Assembly (NCBI GenBank): GCA_017935825.1
Contig: JAGBGW010000139.1
Coordinates: forward strand, 1-15,665
DNA length: 15,665 nucleotides
Origin: Clostridia bacterium
Lineage (GTDB): Bacteria; Bacillota; Clostridia; Christensenellales; Maliibacteriaceae
Direction: 5' to 3'
The position numbers were made by a program, and so were the translations under genes. This document shows, one piece after another, positions 6,741 to 13,644 of this stretch; the first letter of the stretch is position 1; the number at the start of each line of letters is the position of its first letter. The notes under the pieces were generated by a model, which was not told where the DNA came from, did no database searches, and saw only the letters and a program-made list of their open reading frames with translations.

Positions 6741-6779
6741 TACAAAAGCCCTTTCAAATGCGAAAGGGCTTTTGTAATG
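6738..6779 (-). terminator. Terminator of the ferritin-like/VIT gene
   Basis: A perfect 18-bp stem (6738-6755 with 6762-6779), loop AAATGC, with AAAAGCCC/GGGCTTTT near the middle. It lies 10 nt beyond the stop codon of the - strand gene and abuts the last array heptamer. Confidence 0.87.
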
Positions 6780-6788
6780 GGAATATTC

Positions 6789-7670
6789 TTAAATCTCCAC
6801 CCCGAGGAACTTCTTTGCGGCAAGGCCGACGATGAAGGAGAGGACTGCCACGCCCACGCTGATGAGCGCCATTTCAAGGAAACGGGAGCGGAAGGGGCGA
6901 TCCTGTGCAACGGAGGTGTAGTAGGTGAATGCGGCGATGATCAAAACGACGATCAGCAGCATGCAGACGAGGGCTGCCACGTACTGCTGTGTGGGGAACA
7001 GCAGATAGGGCAGAATCAGCAGCACCACTGCCACAAGGTAGGCGATGCCGGTATAGGTGCAGGATTTTAGGGCATCGGTCCTGCCTTCGCTTCGGGCGGC
7101 GAGAAATTCACTGGATGCCATGGAGAGCGTAGCGGATATGCCGATGATGAGGCCCGACAGCGCGATCAGGCCGGTATTCTGCATAGCGAAGGTGAAGCCT
7201 GCAAGGCTGCCTGTCAGTTCCACCAATGCATCGTTTAAGCCTAGCACCATACTGCCCACGTACTGCAGGCGCTCTTCATCCAGCATCTGCAAAAGGGCTT
7301 GTTCATGTTCTTCTTCCTGCTGGCGGATATCAATGCTTTCGGGCGCTTCCTGCGCAAGGCGGGCATATTCCTCCTGTGCGATGGACTCGCCTTTTTCCAT
7401 CAGCTTGACCATAAAGGTGAACCCCAAAATACGCGCCATCAGCGTGTACCAAAACACCTTCAGCTTTTGCGGTTTGAGGGTTTTTCCTGTGTATTGCGTC
7501 CAGATGTCGCAGTGCGCCAGTTCTTCCGCGGCAAGACGAAGCAGGGTGGCTTTGTTTTCTTCACCCTTTGCAAATGCGGCGATCTTTTGGTAAATCACGC
7601 CTTCTGTTATTTCGTTCTGCTGCATTTTTTCGATCAATAATAATGAATTTTTTGAAATGTTATTTGCCAT
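6789..7670 (-). CDS. Ferritin-like/VIT1-CCC1 fusion, probable Fe2+/Mn2+ transporter
   Basis: A 293-residue fusion. Residues 1-135 form a rubrerythrin/ferritin-like helical domain with candidate di-iron ligands E20, E50xxH53 (AAEELAH) and E119xxH122 (QQEEEHEQ). Residues 137-293 form a VIT1/CCC1 membrane domain with LGLNDALVELTGSLAGFTFA (143-162), ISATLSMASSEFLAARSEG (178-196) and about five helices. Related proteins (membrane-bound ferritin, MbfA type) export iron or manganese, with the soluble domain sensing or oxidising the metal; that role is inferred here. ATG 7670 is preceded by GAGGTGA (7677-7683); the ATG at 7688 has no ribosome-binding site. It is a single gene with its own promoter and terminator, divergent from the next gene. 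Confidence 0.88.
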   Translation of the reverse strand: MANNISKNSLLLIEKMQQNEITEGVIYQKIAAFAKGEENKATLLRLAAEELAHCDIWTQYTGKTLKPQKLKVFWYTLMARILGFTFMVKLMEKGESIAQEEYARLAQEAPESIDIRQQEEEHEQALLQMLDEERLQYVGSMVLGLNDALVELTGSLAGFTFAMQNTGLIALSGLIIGISATLSMASSEFLAARSEGRTDALKSCTYTGIAYLVAVVLLILPYLLFPTQQYVAALVCMLLIVVLIIAAFTYYTSVAQDRPFRSRFLEMALISVGVAVLSFIVGLAAKKFLGVEI

Positions 7671-7700
7671 GGAAATCACCTCATGCATGTTGTTACAGAC

Positions 7701-7729
7701 AGTATAGCGCCAGCTGCGGCGCAGTGCAA
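7701..7729 (-). promoter_or_regulatory. Promoter of the ferritin-like/VIT gene
   Basis: Read on the - strand: TTGCAC (7729-7724), 17-bp spacer, TATACT (7706-7701). The -10 is good and the -35 is weak. No convincing Fur or MntR box was recognised around it. Confidence 0.55.
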
Positions 7730-7747
7730 TATTTGTGCAAAATATAC

Positions 7748-7776
7748 TGTAAACAGGGAATATTGTGTGCTAAAAT
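7748..7776 (+). promoter_or_regulatory. Probable promoter of the URO-D-like gene
   Basis: TGTAAA (7748-7753), 17 bp, TAAAAT (7771-7776) with an extended TGC just before the -10. The leader then holds a small hairpin, CGCAC-ACAG-GTGCG (7795-7808). Confidence 0.45.
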
Positions 7777-7841
7777 ACACTTAATTGGATTGGGCGCACA
7801 CAGGTGCGTGTATAAATTGAAAACGAAAGGAAAATCGATTC

Positions 7842-8786
7842 ATGAACAAGCGTGAACGTATGCAGTGCATTTTGGAGGGCAAAATGCCCGACCGTCCTGC
7901 GACCTGCTTCTGGCATCACTTCGGTCCGCTTTCCCCCGAAGAGACTGTGGCGCAGCATGTGAAGTTCTTCCGCGATACGGACGTGGATATCGTCAAGATG
8001 ATGTGCGATGAGTTTTTCACCTATCCCATGCGCGGCGCAGAAACGCCCGAGCAGATGATGCAGCTTACTCCTGTTGGTCGTGACGACTACTACGTACAGG
8101 GTCAGGCAGAGCGTGCGGCACAGGTGCGGGAAGCCATCAACAACGAAGCGATCATCATCTACAACGCATTTTCGCCCTATGCAACCTTGAAGCACACCAT
8201 CGGCGATTTTGAGACCACCCAGCTTCTTCGCGAGCATACGGAAGTCGCACTGCATCTTCTGGATATCATCTGCGAAGATACCTGCTGCATCATCGACGAG
8301 GTGCTGGGCAAGGGCGGCGCAACGGGTATGCTGCTGTCGGTCATGGGCGCGGAAGAAGGAAAGTTCACAAAGGAAGAATACCTTGCATGGATTCGCCCCA
8401 CGGAAGAAAAGGTCATTGCCCATGCAGAGAGCCTTTCGGGTGCCAACATGCTGCACATGTGCGGCTGGGACGGCATTAAAAATCGGCTGGATTGGTGGAA
8501 GGATTACTCGCCCCGTATGGTCAGCTGGGCTGCCCATATCGAAGGTGTCAACCCCCAGCAGGCACGCGAACTTTTCAAGGGCAAAGTTCTTGTCGGCGGC
8601 TTTGATAACCGCGCAGGCGCTGTGATCAACACCGGCAGCGAGGAAGAGGTCAAGGCTTATGCACGCCGTATCGTCAAATGGGCAGGCAAAGAGGAACTGG
8701 TGCTGGGCGCAGACTGCTCCCTTCCCGACGACATCGATCACAAGCGCGTCCGCTGGATCGTGGAGGCACTGGATGAGATGGCATAA
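7842..8786 (+). CDS. Uroporphyrinogen decarboxylase (URO-D)-family protein, MtaA/CmuA-like methyltransferase type
   Basis: A 314-residue TIM-barrel protein of the URO-D superfamily. It starts MNKRERMQCILEGKMPDRP, the usual N-terminus of anaerobe URO-D-like proteins. It carries H205-x-C207 (NMLHMCGWD) and a late cysteine C292 (VLGADCSLP). This HxC...C pattern is the zinc site of corrinoid methyltransferases such as MtaA and CmuA and is not part of haem-pathway URO-D. A methyl-transfer role is therefore more likely than porphyrin decarboxylation, but no corrinoid protein or partner methyltransferase gene is in the window. The AAAGG site (7826-7830) is 11 nt before ATG 7842. It is transcribed alone. 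Its 3' region is the second hairpin array, which begins at the base after the stop codon. Substrate unknown. Confidence 0.82.
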   Translation: MNKRERMQCILEGKMPDRPATCFWHHFGPLSPEETVAQHVKFFRDTDVDIVKMMCDEFFTYPMRGAETPEQMMQLTPVGRDDYYVQGQAERAAQVREAINNEAIIIYNAFSPYATLKHTIGDFETTQLLREHTEVALHLLDIICEDTCCIIDEVLGKGGATGMLLSVMGAEEGKFTKEEYLAWIRPTEEKVIAHAESLSGANMLHMCGWDGIKNRLDWWKDYSPRMVSWAAHIEGVNPQQARELFKGKVLVGGFDNRAGAVINTGSEEEVKAYARRIVKWAGKEELVLGADCSLPDDIDHKRVRWIVEALDEMA

Positions 8787-8895
8787 GCGATGGGTGCGCT
8801 GCACCACATCGCAGTGAAATCCTGCATGGCAGGGTGAAATCGTCTGCGACGGTGAAATTCGATCTTCGATCGAGTGAAATATTTCCTTCGGAAAT
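8787..8895 (+). repeat. Hairpin array 2: five stem-loops linked by GTGAAAT
   Basis: Exact heptamer GTGAAAT at 8814, 8834, 8852 and 8874. The stem-loops are 8787-8812 (GCGATG/CATCGC plus GGTG/CACC, one bulged A), 8821-8833 (CCTGC/GCAGG, loop ATG), 8841-8851 (CGTC/GACG, loop TGC), 8859-8873 (TCGATC/GATCGA, loop TTC) and 8881-8895 (ATTTCC/GGAAAT, loop TTC). It lies in the 3' untranslated region between the URO-D-like stop codon and the terminator, in sense with the gene. The plan matches array 1; the heptamers agree as RTGAWAT. Confidence 0.85.
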
Positions 8896-8909
8896 GTTTT
8901 GAATGGTAT

Positions 8910-8949
8910 AAAACGGATGCATGGCATTGCTGTGTATCCGTTTTGTTTT
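8910..8949 (+). terminator. Terminator of the URO-D-like gene
   Basis: AAAACGGAT (8910-8918) pairs with ATCCGTTTT (8936-8944), with wobble pairs continuing inward, followed by GTTTTT. It lies 123 nt after the stop codon, beyond hairpin array 2. Confidence 0.8.
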
Positions 8950-8951
8950 TC

Positions 8952-8980
8952 TTGAAAGGGAAATAGGGCAGTGATACAAT
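8952..8980 (+). promoter_or_regulatory. Promoter of the MATE transporter gene
   Basis: TTGAAA (8952-8957), 17-bp spacer, TACAAT (8975-8980). It starts immediately after the preceding terminator. Confidence 0.75.
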
Positions 8981-9018
8981 ACCATTGGATATGATTTTAT
9001 AACCTGGAGGTGGGAAAG

Positions 9019-10368
9019 ATGCAAGTTGATCTTCGGGACTTGACACGCGGTCCCATCAAAAAACAAATACTGCTTTTCAGCCTGCCGCTGATTTTGTCCA
9101 ACCTTTTGCAGGTGCTGTTCAACATGGCGGATGTGGCGGTTGTGGGGCGCTTTGCAGGCGCTTGTGCACTTGGCTCGGTCGGTTCCACCTCCACGCTGAT
9201 CGTGCTTTTTACGGGCTTCTTGATCGGTATGGGCAGCGGTGTCAATGTTATCGTGGCGCGGTATTACGGTGCAAACGATTACCATGCATTGCATCGCACC
9301 ATCCACACATCGGCGGTACTTTGTGCCATCGTGGGTGTGGTGATCATGGGCCTTGCGCTGACGTTTGCAGAAGGGATTTTGAACTTACTCAACACCAAGC
9401 CTGAGCTGATGGACGGGGCAAAGCTTTACCTTCGCATCTACTGCCTTGGTATGCCTGCGGTGGCCGTGTATAACTTCGGTGCGGCTGTGTTCAGCGCGGT
9501 GGGCGACACCAAAAAGCCTTTGTACTATCTGATGATCGCAGGTGTGGTCAATGTGGTGCTGAATCTGTTTTTCGTCATTGTCTGCCATATGAGTGTGGCA
9601 GGTGTGGCACTGGCAAGCATCATTTCTCACTACATTTCCGCAACGCTGATCGTCATTGCACTGATTCGCTCTTCCAATACCGCCTTTGCACTTGTACCAA
9701 AAGCGCTTTCCATCGACGGCGACAAGGCAAAGATGATTCTTTCTTTCGGCATCATTGCAGGCTGTCAGAATGCCATTTTTGCCATCGCCAATCTGTTTGT
9801 GCAGTCGGGTGTCAATTCCTTTGATGCCACCATGGTGGCAGGCAATGCCGCAGCATCCAATGCAGACGGTATGATTTTCGAGATCATGGCGGCGTTCTAC
9901 ACCGCCTGTGCCAGCTTCATCGGGCAAAACTACGGCGCAGGCAATCGGGAACGCGTCAAGCAAAGCTTCCGTATTTGCCTTGCCTACAGCGCCTTGGTGG
10001 GCGCAGGGCTTGGCGCACTTGCCATTTTGTTTGGCGAAAAGTTCCTGATGCTTTTTACCACCGATCCTCTGGTTGCAAAGGCAGGTATGTACAGCCTGAT
10101 CGTCAAGGGCGTTGCCTACTGGATCTCCGCATTTATGGATTGTTCCGTGGCTGCCTCCCGTGCGCTGGGCAAGAGCGTGGTGCCCTCGGTGATCCTCATC
10201 GGCGGTTCCTGCGTATTTCGTATTGTTTGGATTTACACGGTGTTTGCCTATTTTGGTACGCCTGCATCGCTGTATCTGCTCTACTGCGCATCCTGGACTA
10301 TCTCGTCCATTGCGGAAGTCTGGTATTTCAAGCACATCTTCCGAAAAGTGATGCCGAAAACTGCATAA
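9019..10368 (+). CDS. MATE family efflux transporter
   Basis: A 449-residue inner-membrane antiporter of the MATE family, which exports drugs or metabolites using Na+ or H+ gradients. The sequence is hydrophobic throughout, consistent with twelve helices. It opens with DLTRGPIKKQILLFSLPLIL, then NLLQVLFNMADVAVVGRFAG, the typical first helix pair, and GMGSGVNVIVARYYGAND in the next. The second half repeats the plan (FASFIGQNYGAG-like segment ASFIGQNYGAGNRERVKQ). ATG 9019 has CTGGAGG (9004-9010) 8 nt upstream; GTG 9010 overlaps that site. It has its own promoter and shares a two-way terminator with the sugar operon, from which it is convergent. The substrate cannot be read from the sequence. 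Confidence 0.92.
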   Translation: MQVDLRDLTRGPIKKQILLFSLPLILSNLLQVLFNMADVAVVGRFAGACALGSVGSTSTLIVLFTGFLIGMGSGVNVIVARYYGANDYHALHRTIHTSAVLCAIVGVVIMGLALTFAEGILNLLNTKPELMDGAKLYLRIYCLGMPAVAVYNFGAAVFSAVGDTKKPLYYLMIAGVVNVVLNLFFVIVCHMSVAGVALASIISHYISATLIVIALIRSSNTAFALVPKALSIDGDKAKMILSFGIIAGCQNAIFAIANLFVQSGVNSFDATMVAGNAAASNADGMIFEIMAAFYTACASFIGQNYGAGNRERVKQSFRICLAYSALVGAGLGALAILFGEKFLMLFTTDPLVAKAGMYSLIVKGVAYWISAFMDCSVAASRALGKSVVPSVILIGGSCVFRIVWIYTVFAYFGTPASLYLLYCASWTISSIAEVWYFKHIFRKVMPKTA

Positions 10369-10377
10369 GAGAAAAGA

Positions 10378-10406
10378 AAAAGCTCCCTTACAAGGGAGCC
10401 TTTTTT
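10378..10406 (+). terminator. Two-way terminator between MATE and kinase genes
   Basis: GCTCCCT (10382-10388) pairs with AGGGAGC (10393-10399). A-rich sequence precedes and TTTTTT follows, so it can end both the + strand MATE message and the - strand sugar operon. Confidence 0.88.
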
Positions 10407-10413
10407 GTTTGGT

Positions 10414-11889
10414 TTAGTCGTGCAAAAGTACCTGCTTGACGGCTTTTTTCCAGCCTGCGTACTTTGCATCGCGCCATGCATCATCCTTTTGAGGGTGATA
10501 GTGGGTGTAGGCGATATTGTCCCATGCGGTTTGCGTGTCATACAGACCGCAGGCAAAACCTGCCGCAAAGGCTGCGCCCATGGCGGAGAGCTCCTGCAGA
10601 TCGGGAATGCGAAGGGACACATCTGCAATGTCGCTTTGGAACTGCATCAGATACTTGTTTGCGGTGGGACCGCCGTCCACGCGAAGTTCGGTGACGGGGA
10701 TGCCTGCATCGGACTGCATGGCAAGGATCAGGTCTGTGATCTGATAGCCGATGGATTCCAGTCCTGCGCGGACGATCTCCGCACGGCCCGTGGTACGGCT
10801 CATGCCCGTGATGATGGCAGAGGCATCGCTGTCCCAATAGGGTGCGCCAAGACCGCTGAAGGCAGGAACAAGGTAGCAGTTATCCTGCGGATTTGCTTCA
10901 TTTGCCAAGACCTCGGATTCCGCGGCGGAGGAAATCAGCTTTGCATCGTCCTTGAGCCATGTGATGGTGGCGCCTGTGTAGTTCAGGTTGCCCTCCAGCA
11001 CGTATTCCACCTTGCCGTTCAAGCCCCATGCAAGGCTTGTGACAAGCCCGTGTTGACTTTCCACCAGAGTTTCGCCCGTCTGCATCATGACCGAGGAGCC
11101 CGTGCCGTAGGTGGATTTGACTTCACCCGGCTTTCGGCACTGCTGACCCAGCAGCGCACCGTGGCTGTCGCCCAGTACGCCGCAAATGGGGATGGGCTGC
11201 TTCAAATAGCCGCCCAATGTGGTGTGACCGAAGATGGAGTCGGACATGCAGACCTGCCCCAAAGCATCCATGGGGATGCCGTAAAGTGCGCAGATCTCTT
11301 CATCCCAGACAAGGTCGCGGATGTTGAAAAGCTGGGTTCTGGAAGCGTTGGAATAGTCGGTCTTAAATGCCTTTTCTTCCGTCAGATTGTGCACGAGAAA
11401 TGCATCCACCGTGCCCATGCAAAGGGTGTGGTGTTCCGCCGCCTGCTGTACGGATTCCACGTTTTGCATCATCCATGCAAGCTTTGCACCCGAAAAGTAG
11501 GGGGAAAGGTTCAACCCCGTCTTTTTGCGGATGGATTCGGCATGGGGTTCCAGTGCTTTACAAAGCTCGCTTGCTCTTGCGCACTGCCAGACGATGGCAT
11601 TGTACAAAGGTGCGCCGCTTTCCCGATCCCATGCAATGCAGGTCTCGCGCTGGTTGGAAATGCCCATGGCGCGGATTTGGCTTTGATCGATGCCTGAAGC
11701 TTCGATCACATTGATGGAGACCTGAATGACATTTTTCAGAATCTCGGAGGGGTCGTGTTCGACCCAACCAATCTCATTTATGATCTGGCGGTGGGGGAGA
11801 TCTTCTCTTGCAACAACCTTGCCCTTGGCATCAAAAAGCAGTGCTTTTGTGCCCTGGGTGCTTTGATCGATGGAGAGGATGTAACTCAT
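10414..11889 (-). CDS. FGGY-family carbohydrate kinase, glycerol kinase-like, probable ketose kinase
   Basis: A 491-residue cytoplasmic sugar kinase with both FGGY domains: N-terminal DQSTQGTKALLFD (8-20), GISNQRETCIAWD (76-88), VLGDSHGALLGQ (238-249), and C-terminal VPAFSGLGAPYWD and LRVDGGPTANKYLMQFQ. Overall it looks closest to glycerol kinase. Aligned by motif to E. coli GlpK it keeps R83/E84 (R81/E82), W103 (W101), Y135 (Y131) and catalytic D245 (D241). It replaces Q246 with S242 and F270 with S266, both glycerol contacts. With its neighbours this suggests a ketose substrate. Its ATG overlaps the transketolase C-half stop as ATGA (11886-11889), and a GAGG site lies inside that gene. It is the last gene of the four-gene operon. 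Confidence 0.88.
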   Translation of the reverse strand: MSYILSIDQSTQGTKALLFDAKGKVVAREDLPHRQIINEIGWVEHDPSEILKNVIQVSINVIEASGIDQSQIRAMGISNQRETCIAWDRESGAPLYNAIVWQCARASELCKALEPHAESIRKKTGLNLSPYFSGAKLAWMMQNVESVQQAAEHHTLCMGTVDAFLVHNLTEEKAFKTDYSNASRTQLFNIRDLVWDEEICALYGIPMDALGQVCMSDSIFGHTTLGGYLKQPIPICGVLGDSHGALLGQQCRKPGEVKSTYGTGSSVMMQTGETLVESQHGLVTSLAWGLNGKVEYVLEGNLNYTGATITWLKDDAKLISSAAESEVLANEANPQDNCYLVPAFSGLGAPYWDSDASAIITGMSRTTGRAEIVRAGLESIGYQITDLILAMQSDAGIPVTELRVDGGPTANKYLMQFQSDIADVSLRIPDLQELSAMGAAFAAGFACGLYDTQTAWDNIAYTHYHPQKDDAWRDAKYAGWKKAVKQVLLHD

Positions 11890-12815
11890 AAGATCGCCTC
11901 AGCTGCAGCGGCGATGCCTTCTGCATCCAGATGGTAGTGGGCAAAGACCTGGGCTGATGTGCCCGTGACCACGGGGGCATCGGGAAGGGTGAGGTTTTTC
12001 ACTTTCTTGGGACAATGTTCTGCCAAGATCTGGCTTACCATGCTGCCAAGACCGCCGAAGGGTGCGTGCTCTTCCACGGTGAGGACGGCGCGTGCGTTTT
12101 CTGCCGCGCGGATGATGGCATCTTGATCGATGGGTTTGATGCAGTACATGTCAAGCACGGTCGCAGTGATGCCTTTTTCTTTCAAAAGCTCTGCCGCATC
12201 CAGCGCAGGCTTGACCATCTCGCCGCAGGCGATGATGGCAACATCGGTGCCCTCGCAAAGCACGGTTGCCTTATTCAGTTCAAAGGGGCAGTTTTCCTCT
12301 TCATAGATATCTGCCACGGGATTTCTGCCCACGCGGATGTAGGCGCATTTTTCGTCCTGCAGGAGAGCTTCCACCAGCTTTTTGGTCTGGTGACGGTCGC
12401 TGGGCAGGTACACGCGCATGTTGGGGATGGCGCTCATGGCGGCGATATCCTGTGCGCTGTGATGGCTCATGCCAAGTGCGCCGTAGCTGATGCCGCCGGA
12501 GATGCCGATGAGTTTAACATTGGTGTCGGAGTAGGCGCAGTCCACTTTCGCCTGCTCATAGCTTCTTGTAGAAAGGAAGCAGGCAGGGGAGGCGACGAAT
12601 GCCTTTTTGCCGCAGGCGGCAAGACCTGCTGCGATGCCCACCAGATCCTGCTCGGCGATGCCCACTTCCACAAACTGTGCGGGGTATTCAGCAGCAAAAG
12701 GTGCAAGGGATGCAGAGCCGCGGCTGTCGGAGCAAAGCACCACGATATCGCGGTCGTCCTTTGCCTTTTCCATCAAGACGTCGCAGATCGCCTGACGATT
12801 GGGGATCTTATTCAT
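11886..12815 (-). CDS. Transketolase, C-terminal subunit (split type)
   Basis: A 309-residue protein holding the pyrimidine-binding and C-terminal domains of transketolase. Visible features are VEVGIAEQDLVGIAAG (49-64) with the E55 that activates thiamine diphosphate, GALGMSHHSAQDIA (112-125) with the substrate-side histidines, and VLTVEEHAPFGGLGS in the C-terminal domain. It should pair with the upstream N-half to form one enzyme that moves two-carbon ketol units between sugar phosphates. ATG 12815 follows AAGGAGG (12825-12831) and overlaps the N-half gene by 8 bp. The extension upstream to 12947 lies wholly inside the N-half frame and is rejected. Subunit length is normal for split transketolases. 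Confidence 0.92.
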   Translation of the reverse strand: MNKIPNRQAICDVLMEKAKDDRDIVVLCSDSRGSASLAPFAAEYPAQFVEVGIAEQDLVGIAAGLAACGKKAFVASPACFLSTRSYEQAKVDCAYSDTNVKLIGISGGISYGALGMSHHSAQDIAAMSAIPNMRVYLPSDRHQTKKLVEALLQDEKCAYIRVGRNPVADIYEEENCPFELNKATVLCEGTDVAIIACGEMVKPALDAAELLKEKGITATVLDMYCIKPIDQDAIIRAAENARAVLTVEEHAPFGGLGSMVSQILAEHCPKKVKNLTLPDAPVVTGTSAQVFAHYHLDAEGIAAAAEAIL

Positions 12816-13635
12816 GGAGCGCTTCCTCCTTTCGTGCGACAAAATCTGCCATGATCTGTGCGTATTCTTCCTGTGTGGGTACCTTATGATGCCAGGGGGC
12901 TTTGTTTTCCATGACGGAGGAACCGTAGCCCTTGGTGGTCTCTGCAATGATCACCGTGGGGCGACCCTTGGTGGCGGCTGCGGAGTCAAATGCGGCGGAA
13001 AGGGCATCGTAATCGTGACCATCCACGGTGATGACGTTCCAGCCAAAGGATGCCCAGCGCTCCTGCTGGCTGTCGTGATGCATCACGTCTTCGGTATTGC
13101 CGGAGATCTGCAGGCGGTTGCGGTCGACGATGGCGCAAAGGTTATCAAGCTTATAATGGCTTGCGCTCATGGCGCCTTCCCATACGCTGCCTTCTGCAAG
13201 CTCGCCGTCACCCATGATGGTGTAGACGCGATAGGGACGGTTGTCCATCTTGCCTGCCAGTGCCATGCCAACGCACACGGGAAGACCGTGGCCAAGGCTG
13301 CCGGAATTCATTTCGATACCGGGGAGTTTGTTGTTGGGGTGGCCGATGTACTTGGAGCCGTATTTGGAGAAATTGGCTTTAATGTCGTCCAGATCGAGGA
13401 AGCCCTTGTAGGCAAGAATCGCGTAATAAGCTTCCATTGCGTGACCTTTGGACAGCACAAAACGGTCGCGGTCGGGATCGTTGATGTTCTCGGGGGAGAT
13501 ATTCATTTTTCGAAGATACAGCGTTGCCATGATGTCCAGCACGCTCATATCGCCGCCGATATGACCGCCGCCGCCTGCCATGATGATATCCACGCAGTCG
13601 CGGCGAAGGTCAAAGGATAATGCTTTATAGTTCAT
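12808..13635 (-). CDS. Transketolase, N-terminal subunit (split type)
   Basis: A 275-residue protein carrying the thiamine diphosphate/Mg2+-binding domain. It shows GGGGHIGGDMS (21-31, H25), LSKGHAMEAYY (61-71, H65), GSLGHGLPVCVGMA (112-125, H116) and the cofactor motif GDGELAEGSVWE (142-153) ending at N173. These are the residues expected in the N-half of transketolase. ATG 13635 is preceded by AAGGAG (13641-13646), which overlaps the stop codon of the isomerase-like gene (13645-13647), so the gap is only 9 bp. It is coupled to the C-half gene. Housekeeping split transketolases exist, but its place inside a LacI-flanked sugar operon points to a dedicated catabolic enzyme. Confidence 0.93.
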   Translation of the reverse strand: MNYKALSFDLRRDCVDIIMAGGGGHIGGDMSVLDIMATLYLRKMNISPENINDPDRDRFVLSKGHAMEAYYAILAYKGFLDLDDIKANFSKYGSKYIGHPNNKLPGIEMNSGSLGHGLPVCVGMALAGKMDNRPYRVYTIMGDGELAEGSVWEGAMSASHYKLDNLCAIVDRNRLQISGNTEDVMHHDSQQERWASFGWNVITVDGHDYDALSAAFDSAAATKGRPTVIIAETTKGYGSSVMENKAPWHHKVPTQEEYAQIMADFVARKEEALHE

Positions 13636-13644
13636 ATTTGCTCC

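Noticed and set aside
7770..8927. 385-codon open frame on the - strand opposite the URO-D-like gene
   Set aside because: It runs through the terminator and hairpin array and shows no recognisable family, whereas the + strand frame has a full URO-D fold with start signals.
10414..11889. Plain glycerol kinase (glpK) annotation
   Set aside because: The fold fits, but two glycerol-contact residues are replaced and the operon contains isomerase and transketolase, not glycerol genes.
12808..12947. Longer N-terminus for the transketolase C-half
   Set aside because: It would lie inside the N-half coding region in another frame; the ATG at 12815 has a strong AAGGAGG site and matches family length.
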